Assembly (NCBI GenBank): GCA_030629485.1
Contig: DAOVOW010000004.1
Coordinates: 1 to 16,527 of the forward strand
Reading direction: 5' to 3'
Origin: a bacterium
GTDB taxonomy: Bacteria; Zixibacteria; MSB-5A5; GN15; FEB-12
Length of the DNA stretch: 16,527 nucleotides
Shown: positions 1 to 12,000 of the stretch, in pieces
Position numbering within the stretch: position 1 is the stretch's first letter
How the letters are laid out: every line of letters begins with the position of its first letter
The notes under the pieces: generated by a model
Database searches by the model: none
The model's input: only the letters and a program-made list of their open reading frames with translations
What the model was told of the DNA's origin: nothing
Position numbers and translations under genes: made by a program

Positions 1-3000
1 AAGGACAAGGAAGGGCGTATCCAGATCACCGATACCAGCACCGGAGACGGTAGCACAGAATATCCTTTCGAGCGTGTCGAGTATACCTACAGCGAAGGGA
101 ATGTCATCGAACAGTTCTACCTTGGCACGGTAACATCGGATCCGGATGGGGTGATCACCATCGACTACACCGCTGACGGCGACCCGAATTCCCATACCAT
201 CGGTTCGGGCATCGAGTTCGCGTATGAGCCGGTGGAGGGCAGCCAGTATGTCTGGGTAGAGGGCCAAGAGAAGACCCAGACCGAGGTCAAGTATTACAAG
301 AAGAATAAATTCAACCTGACCGGCGGTCTTATAGATTGGATTGACGACAACTTGGCAGGGGATGAGAGTTATAAGTGGCGAACTTTTGAGTTTACCGACG
401 AGAAGCCCCTGCTCGAATCCGAGGCAATCATTATCGATCCCGGCACTACTGATGTTGCCTACAGCGTCGAATATAAAACCACGCAGACTGATGCTCCCGA
501 TGTGACGGTAGACGACTGGGAGACCGGTGGTGGCTGGCTGCGAAAGAAGTCATATCATAAGCTGGTGACCACGGTTGAAGGAATCAAGGACTTCTATACC
601 CACACCCTGGAAGCCGACAGGCCCATTGCAATCGATTTTATCGATGGACCGGCCGCGCCATCGGTCACTATTGTCTCGGGGGGCTCGATCGATTTCGGCG
701 AAATCAACGTGCCGGATACGGTGGCATCTTCGGTCAGTATCAACACGACAGGCGCAGGCGCTAATATTCTGCAGGATGTTTCCAGCGGAATATTTGGCAC
801 CAACGACGTGACCATCGATTCTGCTGGTTCGCTGCGGGCGAATATCGAAGGGCTGAAAACTAGCGGTGCTGGTGGCGAAGTGGGGGCGTACAAAGCGGCT
901 GGTGACATCTGGATTGGTTTCTTTGAAACCGAGGCAGGTCAGGTCGGTACCCTGAGTTCCGATCGGAGTGTGGTAGTTGACTATATCTGGTCCACCGACG
1001 GCAATGTATTCGTTTCCGCGCCGGATGGTATTTTTGCCAAGGATGCTAATTCATTCATCATCGGTAATCAGGTAGAGCTGTATGCCAAGGAAGGACAAAT
1101 CGGTACCGTCGACAATCCGATTTTTATCGACAGCGATGTGCATGGTGAAGTCGGCGATGGGGGCATGCTCGCCTGGGCGCAGGGCGATATCCATATTCGT
1201 GAAATGGAAGGCGACCTGTATCTTGCCCAACAGCTCGATCTGGCATCGGGCTTCGATGAGGACAACGCGGAACAGGGTCTGTCCAACCTCCAGTCAACCT
1301 ACGATGAGATCAGGCCGCAGGAGGATGGCGCAAATAATGTTTTTGACGGGTCGATCCACAGTACCACGGGGACCATCAATATCGAGGTCGTCGCGGGTTC
1401 GGTCATTGACGCCATCGAAGAAGGTTTTGTCCCGCTGACGCCGGAAGAAATCGAGGCGCGTAATGTCCGCCTTGGGCTAACCGGCGCCGCGGGTGAAGCC
1501 GCTGCACTTGAAGAACTCAATGCCGACGCCAGAGACAAGACCGAATCCTATCACCGTTACTGGAAGGACATTCGGAACGCCACCAGGGACACCACACCGA
1601 GCGATACGCTCGTGGTCGCTACCATCAACACTGGCACTGACATCCTGACATTCGCGAGCAATCATGGCCTTGAAACCGGCGATGAGGTCATTGCCGGTGG
1701 CAACGTTGAGCTGACCGACAGCGGGCTGCGAGCGAGCGCGGCCTACTATGTTATCAAGGTAAGCGATACGGTAATCAAGCTGGCTGCGACCCGTACGGAC
1801 GCCGCAATTGTGGAGACACCTCTCGACATCCTGTACAATGGCTTGTCGCTTGCTGGGCTGGAGTTGTTGCGTTACGACTATACCGACTATACCGAGGATT
1901 CATTTGCGCCTGACCAGGTACCGTCGTCGATTACCGCCGACTTCACAACTTCCGATACGCCTTCATTGATTTCGACGGACCAAATTGTCGAGTTGGATTC
2001 GGATATTGATAGTGGTAACGAAGGCCTGCTTGGTCAAAAGTATATCTACACGGGTACTGACGACCTCAACACACCGGATCTTGGCGACATCGACTACGTG
2101 TCCGATCCCAACTGGGTGCTGGTCATTGATCCGATATACGGCGGACAACAGGAGGTCGAGAATGCCTACGAGACCGGCGATACCAGCTTCGGCAGCATGT
2201 ATGAATACGACCCTGACTTCGTGTTTACCTACTCGCAGGTGGAAAAAGACGCCTATGTTGCCGCTAACACCTTTAACCTGGAAGCGCTCGAGAACCCGGT
2301 ATCACCGGGCCTGATGAAGTACCTCTATCCCCATGCGGAATTCAGCACCGGCACAGTCATTTCGGACAGCACCGAGTTTGCCAATATCACCGCCGATGAA
2401 GTCAACATCGTTGCCGGCACCAAGACCGACAGTTCCGGTAATGTAATCGTTGGCGAAGAAAGCAGCATCGGCAGCAAGGGCGACGTGATCACCATTAACA
2501 ACCCGGTTGATTTCGAAAATATCCCGGATGAAGGCAAGATCGCCATGGCGAATGCGACACCGGATGACCTGGTGGGCGTCCACTACAAGATCTACCAGTA
2601 CACCGGCAGCTATCAAACTGGGATTGATTTACAGGGTGAAGATTTCAGCGTTGGCCCCTGCCCCTGGACCGAAATAGTTACCAATTATGTGACCGGAACC
2701 GATGCAAGTGATACGGTTACGGAAAACGTTTCGATAGGGGAAACGGTACTGGTGCAACTGGATGCGGAAAGCTACGGCCTGTATCGCGCCACCCAGGCGT
2801 TTAATGGGGATATCGCCAACAAGTATATATACCAGGGCAGCGGCTGGGAACGCCTGACCGACGATGGTGGAACGCGTGCCGAAAATGATTTACTCCACGC
2901 AACCGATAGCGGGCCGGTCAATCTGATATCGGGTGACGTGTACCTCGACAAATTCAATGTTCAGACCCTGACATTGCAGTTGTTCGAGGATATCGACATC

Positions 3001-6000
3001 GAGTCCCAGGACGATAACGCGGTCAACCTGGGGGCAAATGCGGGCGGCGAAGTCATTATTCAGACCACGGATAATCTCAGGATCCATCATGTACTGGCCG
3101 GGGGCGATGTGCGCCTGCAGGCCGGTGGTTCCATCACCGGCGATGGCTCGGTGGCGGGTGATATCGCGAATCCGGCCATTGATATCGCCATCGGTACCCT
3201 GGGTAACCTCATCCTGCTGGCCGATAACTCGATTGGCACCGAACCCAATCCGCTGCGCATCCAGATTGCGCCAACCGGAACATTGTCGTTAAACGTGTCG
3301 GGTCAGCTGTATCTGCATCAGATTTCCGACACAATGCTGGACATCGACTATACGGATACCACCCCGGATACCACGCTGTTTAATCCGGCCGTTCGCGGAT
3401 TCTCGGTGACTCCTGGTGAGGTGGCGCAGTTTGGCTATGTCAATAGTCTGACTAGCATGCACTTGCCTGAACTGATCAAGATCGACGCCGGCACCGTCGG
3501 TATCAATGACCTGACTGTCGAAAATGCCAGTGCTGGTGGCAACCTGCTGATCAATATCGTGGACGAAACAGGGCTATCGGATACCGGCAAGCTGATAATT
3601 GGCAAGATCCAGGCGGGCGACTCGGTCGACTTGCGGGCGCCCGAATCCATCCTGGATTTGTTTGTTGATGCCAATGCACCCATCGTCAATATCCTGACCG
3701 ACGATATGTCTGATCCTGGCGATGTTTACCTCCAGGCGGGCAACGACATCGGCACCATCGACAATTTTATCGACATTGAAGTTTGGGACGGTGAGCTCAA
3801 CGGCCTGGTCGAAAGAAATGCCTTTATCCACAGCGTTCGCGATCTGAATGTCGGCACCGTTACATCCACGAATGGAGACGTGACCCTGGATGTGGATGGC
3901 AATGCCAACATCGGCTATATCTCGGCTACCGCCGGGACTGTCCTGATAGACGCCAAAGACAACATCGTCGATCGTCGGGGAGACGATGGCTGTAACATCC
4001 GAGCCATCAATCTGAACCTGACCTCCCAGTCCGGCGCCATCGGGTCCCTCATCAACAACCTTGACATCGATTCTTCCAACGCCACGGCCGGTTCCGTGGA
4101 TGCCAGCGCACCGAGTTCGATCTTCCTCAGAGAGACCGCAGGCGACATGAGGCTGGGTCTGATCACCTCCGGGACCGATGTGAACCTGGATGCCCCGTAC
4201 GGCGCCATCGTGGATGACGACATAAACGACAGCAATGACATCGACGCTCCGGTGGCCCTGCTGTTCGCTGCCATGGGCATCGGTGAGGCGGGCAACGCCC
4301 TCGAAGCCACCGTCCAGCGTCTGGAGGGCAGCGGCGGTACCGGCGGGATATGGCTCGACAATACAGGCGCTCTGGTCATCGGCGGGATCACTACAACCCT
4401 GGGGCGTTCCACCGTGGGACTCACCGCCAGCGATGATATCGTGGTCCGGGCAATGAGCCCCATGACGGTCAGCGAGGATGTCATATCGCTTGCCGATGTG
4501 GTTCTCACGTCCGTGGACACGTGCGCGGGTGACGACCTCGTTGTGGACATCGTCGACGACGGACTGAACGAGCGCAAAATCAGCGGTGACACCGTAACCC
4601 TGAGGGCAGGCGACGACTTCCACCTGGCCGCCGGAAGCCTCGTGGAGGCGACCTCCCAGATTACCGTGGAAGGTGATTACGGCAACACCGATGCCGGGAT
4701 CGGCACCCACATGACCTTTAACGGCAGCCTCAACGCCCCTGAGATAGATGTCTTCGGCGAGGCCGACGATGACGTGATCCTTTTCGACGCCCAGGGAACC
4801 AACACCCTCACCGGCCACATCCAGGTGTTCGGTAACACGGGTGAAGACCACATTACAGTAAATGAGCTGAACACCAGAACCGCTGAGATGGAACTTGACG
4901 GCCAGGGCGGCACTGATACCTACACGGTGAACATCAGAAGCGGCAGGACCGACTACATCATCAATGTCTGGGACACTGGTGCCAAGGATGACGGCGCCGA
5001 CACTCTCACCATCAACGGCACCGACGAACTCGACCCCAACAACCTGACAGGCGAGGACCTCTTCCTGCTGCGCAAAAACTTTGTCGCTTATCTCAACCCA
5101 AACACCGGTTTCGACGACCTCCACCCCGAGGTGGAGCGTATCAACTACAATGAGAACATTAACGCCCGTCTGACGGTCAACGGTTTTGAAGGCAACGACT
5201 ACTTTGCCAGCGACGACAACAGCTCCATCACCACCCTGGACGGCGGTTCCGGTGACGATCAGTTCCAGATTGGCCAGATTTTCAGAACCGATCGAATTCC
5301 AGATAGTGTCGCATCCGGTGATGAAATTGCAACTACGGAAACAACCCGCGGCTACCTCAGCCAGGGTATCAGCTTCCCGACAATTATTTACGGTGGCACC
5401 GGCCATGATATCTTTACAGTATACAGCAACAAGGCTGAACTGCGTCTCGAAGGTAACGATGGCAATGATACCTTTATCATTCGTGCCTTTGCACTGGAAG
5501 GCAGCGATGATTTCTCAACTAAGGAAACAACCGAAGTCCGCGCCGGCGGAGGTGATGATTACGTCCAATACAACATCAACGCCCCGGTGGATATTGATGG
5601 TGGTAAGGGATTTGACAAGATTGTCGTTATCGGTACAGAGTTCGCAGATGACTTTGCCATCACCGAAGCGGGGATTTACGGCGCCGGTCTCAACATTTCC
5701 TACGAAGGCGTGGAGTTGATCGAAATTGACGGTATGGAAGGTGATGACAACTTCTTTATCCTCTCCACCCGTTCCGACACCGTTACCAAAATAATCGGCG
5801 GCCTCGGCAGTGATACGTTCAATGTAACCGGCGATGTGACCGGAACGGTCATCAGCCAGGAACTTGAGGGCCGGAGCGGCATGATCAACCACGCAGTCAG
5901 CAGTATAACCGATCCTGATTACGACGGCCTGCTGGCACCGGGTATTTCCCTGAATGTGGCGGACCCGGAAACAGTCGGGCAGATTGTCATTGATCAGATC

Positions 6001-9000
6001 GACGGTTCAGTTGTTGTGGGTGAGCATCAAGGAGGAACGCTGTTCACCGATTACTATGATGTCTATCTCTCAGGACCTCCTGCTGAGACTGTCTATGTCA
6101 ACGTTTCTGCGGCACGGCCCATGACAGAAGAGCAAGAACTTGGTGGTGACACCATCCTTGTCTCCACGGATCAACTTACTTACACGCCGGCGACTGTCCT
6201 TACCTTTACCGCCAGCAACTACGATATCCCGCAGCGGATTTACATTAAAGCGGTGGACGATACGCTTGCTGAAGGAGAGCGGCTGGTAATGGTGAGCCAC
6301 AGCTCAGCCAGCGAAGATACCGATTTTGATAAAGTGCCGGTGGTCAATGTCGCGGTGAATGTCCGCGATGACGATCAGGCAGGACTGATCATCAACGAAA
6401 GCGATGACAAGACCCTGGTCCTCGAAGGTGCTTTACCGCACGGCATCAATGACAGCTATACTGTACAGCTCACCAAGGCTCCTGCTGATGGTAAAACTGT
6501 AACAGTAACTCTGGAGCATGATGATCAGGTATCACTTTCAAGTGCTGATAGTCGATTCGATGCAGGAGTCATCACCTTTACGCATACAAACTGGAATGAT
6601 ACCGTTACTATTGATGTCGCAGCGGTAGATGATGGGATTGCTGAAAACACTGATTTTTCCAGGATAACCCATACGGTAACCAGCAGCGATCCAGGTTTTG
6701 TCGTGACCAGCACACCGGCTGTTGAGGTCAAGGTCCTGGATAATGAAACACCCGGTGTTCTTGTGACTCAAACTGACGGTTCAACACTGGTTATTGCCGA
6801 TGGCATCGTTGGTGCAGGTACCGATACATATGGTATCAGGCTGACAAGTGCACCGCTGGGAGATGTCACCATCGATATGCTTACCGATGGCCAAACGGTG
6901 ACTACACCTGATTCTGTGACCTTCACCACTGGTAACTGGTGGATTCCTGTCACCATCACCGTTGATGAAGATCCTTCCTATGTGCCGGACACAAGTGAAC
7001 AGCCTGAAAAGGCATTCCCGCTTGCAGATCACTTGGTGAACAAGATCCGCGGACCACTCCTCATCGAAGGCTATGTTGAGGAAGGGGCTGACCGGTCACT
7101 TGCTGAGCCAATCATGCTGCCAACCGAGACCGACCTCCTCGAACCCATCGGCAATGTTGTTGCTTTCAGCGGCACAGGAGAAGGTGGTACTATTGACACG
7201 ATGACAGTGGAAACAGCCGACCTTCAGGCATATGTTGATGAGCCGGATGGACCGACGTCTATCAGCGAACTGGAGGGCTACTCGGTAGAGATCAGCTCAG
7301 GACCTGGTGATAAGCGCTTCTGGCTAATTACCGGACTAAGCAAGGGCAATGATGATACGGTACTGACGCTTCAAAATCCGACTGTCCTTGAAGCCGATCG
7401 AGATCTACCGACTGCGGCCAGCAAATATGTCATTACGTCCATGTCTCCCAACTTCTTTGTCACCGAAAGTGCTCAGGTCGATACGCTTAATGTGTTTAAC
7501 GATTCGAGCACATTCAATGATATAGGCGTCCTCGGCTATAATAATGATATTACCACGCCGGGATATACGTTGACCGGCCTCGGCATGTGTGATGGATTAA
7601 CAGCCGACCTTGGTGACGATGATCCGGGTAACGACATCACCTTCTCCGGCGGCATCACCTATGATGACGTGGAGATCCTTGATATCCTTCTCGGTAAGGG
7701 CCATGACACCCTTACCATTGAAGCGACATTGACAACCGACGCTAATCACGGCGGCATAACTACGGTGCATGGCGGCGGCGGCGATGACACCATCACCATT
7801 ACCGGTGGAGGCGGTCCCGATTCACCGCTAGTGGTGTACGGTGATACTTCCCAGGACGGCAGTCGGTATGCCGGCGAATCAGGTAAGATCCTGGAAGATG
7901 TCAATGGCATGATTTATGAACAGTTTCCAACAGAACCGGGTGAAGGCGATCCAAATTATAGAATCACCGGTATACCTTTAGGGACTCCTTTTGACTCACC
8001 AGGCGACGATACCATCAACGCCTCGGCAATTTCTGAGACCATTACTATCTATGGCGGTGGAGGTAATGATACGATTACCGGCAGCCAGGCTGGTGATCAT
8101 ATTGCCGGCGGTTCGGGAAATGACATTATCTATGGCCAGGCCGGCGTGGATCACATCTACGGCGACTCCGGGTTCAATGTCAATCTGGTGACACGCGTGG
8201 TGGACGTGGTAACTGCTGATTCAAGCAGCCATCACTCACGCGATACGCTGACGGCCGGACAGGACGAAATCCATGGCGAAGGTCATGACGATATTATCTT
8301 CGGTGACCTGGGCGTGGTAGAGCAGAGCACACTCAAGATCCTGTCTACGAACAACGTCACGGAGATCCGGAGTGAAAACCTCGCCAACGGCGACGCGGAC
8401 ACGATTTCCGGCGAAGCCGGTGCAGATATCATCCTCGGCGGCAGTGCCGGTGATACCATTTATGGTGATGATGCATCAGCATCAGCGGGTATGGACGACG
8501 GCGAGGACATTCTTCTTGGTGACAACGGGACTATTACTTTTTACGTAGACGTTCCTGGCAGACTGAACCTTGCCAACAGTGGTGTTGTAAAGGTTGAGAC
8601 CACCGACACCGTGGAAATCACCGGCGGTGCGGACACCATCGAGGGCAATGCAGGAATGGATGTGATCTTTGGTGGTGTCAACGGTGACACGTTGTATGGT
8701 GATGCTGAGAATGTGAGTGTTTACGATGGCGACGATGTGATCCTCGGTGACAACGGTGAACTCGATTTCGCTTACGGCGACACTGATCTGACCACCCTAG
8801 ATCTGATTCGTTCGCTGCCGTACTCCGCTTCAGATTCGAGCGTGCTTGGCGGTGTGGACATCATCTCAGGCAATGCTGGCAATGACGTGGTTATAGGTGG
8901 CACCTACGGCGATACCTTGTACGGTGACGATGCGACTGCTTCCGACGGCGCAGCGGACGGCGAGGACATCCTGATTGGTGACAACGGTGATATCTTCCTG

Positions 9001-12000
9001 TCCGGGAACGTTGCGGGCAGGCTGTATGCCCTTGGCAGCGCCATCAACAAGATCGAGACCACGGACTACGAAGAGTTAAGTGGCGGCGCGGACACCATTC
9101 ACGGCAACGCGGCGGGCGATGTGATTCTCGGCGGTGTCAACGGTGACACCTTGTACGGCGATGCTGCGAGCGTGGGTGATAACGACAGTGACGATGTGAT
9201 TCTGGGTGACAATGGTCTCCTTGACTTCGAGAACAATGACATTGATGCCACCACCCTGGATCTAATCCGGTCGCTTCCCTACTCCTCATCAGATTCGAAC
9301 GTGCTGGGCGGTGTGGACACCATCTCGGGTGATGCCGGAAATGACGTGGTTATGGGAGGCACCTTCGGGGATTTCTTGTACGGCGACGATGCGACTGCCT
9401 CTGACGGTGCGGCCGACGGTGAAGATATCCTGATCGGCGACAACGCTGATATCACTTTATCTGATAGCGAATATGGTCAGCTCATTCTCAACACGGCTGT
9501 GCATGTAATCGACACCACGGATTCGACAGAGACAACCGGCGGTGCAGACACCATCTCCGGCAACGCGGCAGACGACATCATTGTCGGTGGTGTCGGTGGC
9601 GATATCATTTATGGGGATGCCGCTGTTGAAGGCTTTTATGACGCTCTTGCATCACCGAAAGTTAATGACATCAATGACATTATCCTCGGCGACAATGGTG
9701 TATTCAATTTCAATACAGGTGATAATGACTACACGACCATCGACCTGATTGAGACCACCGATACCGGTCTGGACGGGCTCGTTTTAGGCGGGGCAGACAC
9801 CATATCCGGCAATGACGGTGACGATTACATTCTTGGTGGCACGGATGGTGACACCATATCCGGAAACGCGGATGATGATATTATCCTTGGCGACTTCGGA
9901 AAGATTACGCTTGAACGTGGAATCGCCATGGAAATCGAAACAATCGCCCGTACGAAAGGCGGCAGCGATACCATCTACGGCAACGAGGACGAAGATATGC
10001 TCGTTGGCGGCGCAGACGGAGACTTCATTGACGGCGATGAGGCCGACGACCTGATCTTCGGTGACAACGTGAAACTGGACCGTTGGGACGGTCTGAGCGA
10101 CTTCACCAACCCGCGATTCAGAACCCTGAGTGGGACCATGATCTATGGCGAGACGCCGGGCCTGAATGATGGCGACCCGCTCGTTGATTCTACTGACCGC
10201 CACATTCCCGGTCAGACCGGAACGCCGGTGTGGGGAAACTGGGATATCACCTTCCTGAATCACTCCGCAACTGATGAGACCGCAGGTCTCAACAACTTCG
10301 GTAACGACTACATTGCCGGCGGCCCAGACGATGACACCATATTCGGTCAGTTGGGCGACGACACGATTCAGGGTGACGGTAGTATCGATGGCAAGGTCGA
10401 TGACGAGACCCCGGTCGGTGCGATGCGTGATGGCGACAACCTCCTCGTTGTCTCCCCCTCCTTTGAGGCCGAAACAGACGGTGATGACTACATCGAGGGT
10501 AACGGCGGCAACGATGTCATCTTCGGCAACCTGGGTCAGGATGATATCATCGGCGGGAACTCGAATCTGTTCAGCCTGATTACGCCTGACTTGAGGCCCG
10601 ATGGTATCGACTTGATCTTTGGTGGGGCCGGAACCGATATCGACCGCAATGATCTGGGCGACGGTTTGCATACCACAGATTCAGACACCATTCTTGGCGA
10701 CAATGGAAATATCTTCCGGCTGGTTGCGCAGACGGCTGATGGTACGGATTATCTGGCCTTTAACTATGATAATTACGGCGAAGATCGTACGATCATACCG
10801 CGGGCCGCCGAACTTCTCGATTACACCCCAGGCGGGCCTGACTACGAGCCCACCGCTTCCCAGGCTGCTCTCGACATCGGTGCTGCCGATGAAATCCACG
10901 GCGAGTCCGGGGACGATTTCATCTACGGTATGAAGGGTGATGATGTCATCTTCGGCGAGGGCCAGGACGACGACATCATCGGCGGCTACGGGAACGATTG
11001 GATTTCCGGCGGCACCGGGCAGGACGGCGTGCTGGGCGACGACGGCCGGATTTACACCAGCCGCAACAGCGCTGAAGCCGACGAGGATGGTTATATAGAG
11101 CCCCTGTACGGCATCGAGGCGCTGCTGCCGACCGACCCGAGCAAGACCATCGACGGCAATGTGCTCAACGAGGCCATCTACACCCCGGGTAAGATTCAGC
11201 AGTCGACCATCAATGTCGAAGGTAAATTGAAGAAGAGCGTTAACCTGACTCCGTTCAAACTGGGCGATCCCGAAGCTTTTGATTATGATGGTGAATTACA
11301 TGATCCCGAACACGCGGATGACATCATTTACGGCGGCTGGGGCGATGACTTCCTGCATGGGGGTGACGGTGACGACGCCATCTCCGGTGCCGAGGCACTG
11401 GAAATGTACTATGAAGCGCCGTTTAACCCCGGCAATATCCTCAAGTTCGGTGATTACCGGGCAGGGGAGTTCGGGGCCTATGACGAGTACGATCCCTGGT
11501 CCAAGGTCTACTGGGATCCGAAAACCGGCGAGTTCGTGACCGGCGGCGACGTGGAATTTCTGCTTAACTTTAACCATATGGAAGGACCGACCGCCGGAAT
11601 CCTTGACGGCTTGGAAGCATTTACCGACGGCAACGACGTCATCTTCGGCGATGTGGGCAATGACTGGCTGGTGGGCGGTACCGGTAAGGATCACCTCTAC
11701 GGCGGGTACGGGTTCGATCTGATGAACGTGGACGACGATCAGACAACCAATTACGATGCCAACGATGTTCCCGACACCCATCCCTCCTACGAAGATATCG
11801 CTTACGGCGGGGCCGGTCGGGATGTGCTCATCGCCAACACGGGCGGTGACCGCTTGATCGACTGGGCGGGCGAGTTCAACAGTTACATCGTGCCCTTTGC
11901 GCCCTTTGGCATGGCCACGGTCAGCCGCACCCTGCAGCCGCAGTTGATGGAATACCTCTACGCGCTTTCGGCCAGCGACGGGGCCGATCCGACCCGCGCT

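Noticed and set aside
151..153. GTG as the start of the giant protein
   Set aside because: The same frame is open from base 1 and the upstream residues (for example FERVEYTYSEGNVIEQFY) look like ordinary coding sequence for this protein, so the true start is outside the window.
3574..5406. Open reading frame of 610 codons on the - strand
   Set aside because: It lies wholly inside the giant gene. Asp/Gly/Val/Ile/Thr-rich coding sequence read backwards yields few stops. Its translation has no recognisable domain, while the + strand frame has clear repeats.
8386..9957. Regular repeats considered as a CRISPR array or satellite DNA
   Set aside because: The repeats are in frame, differ at synonymous positions and encode RTX motifs; there are no short identical repeats with unique spacers.
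9784..10671. Open reading frame of 295 codons on the - strand
   Set aside because: Antisense to RTX repeats, with no domain and no ribosome-binding site of note.
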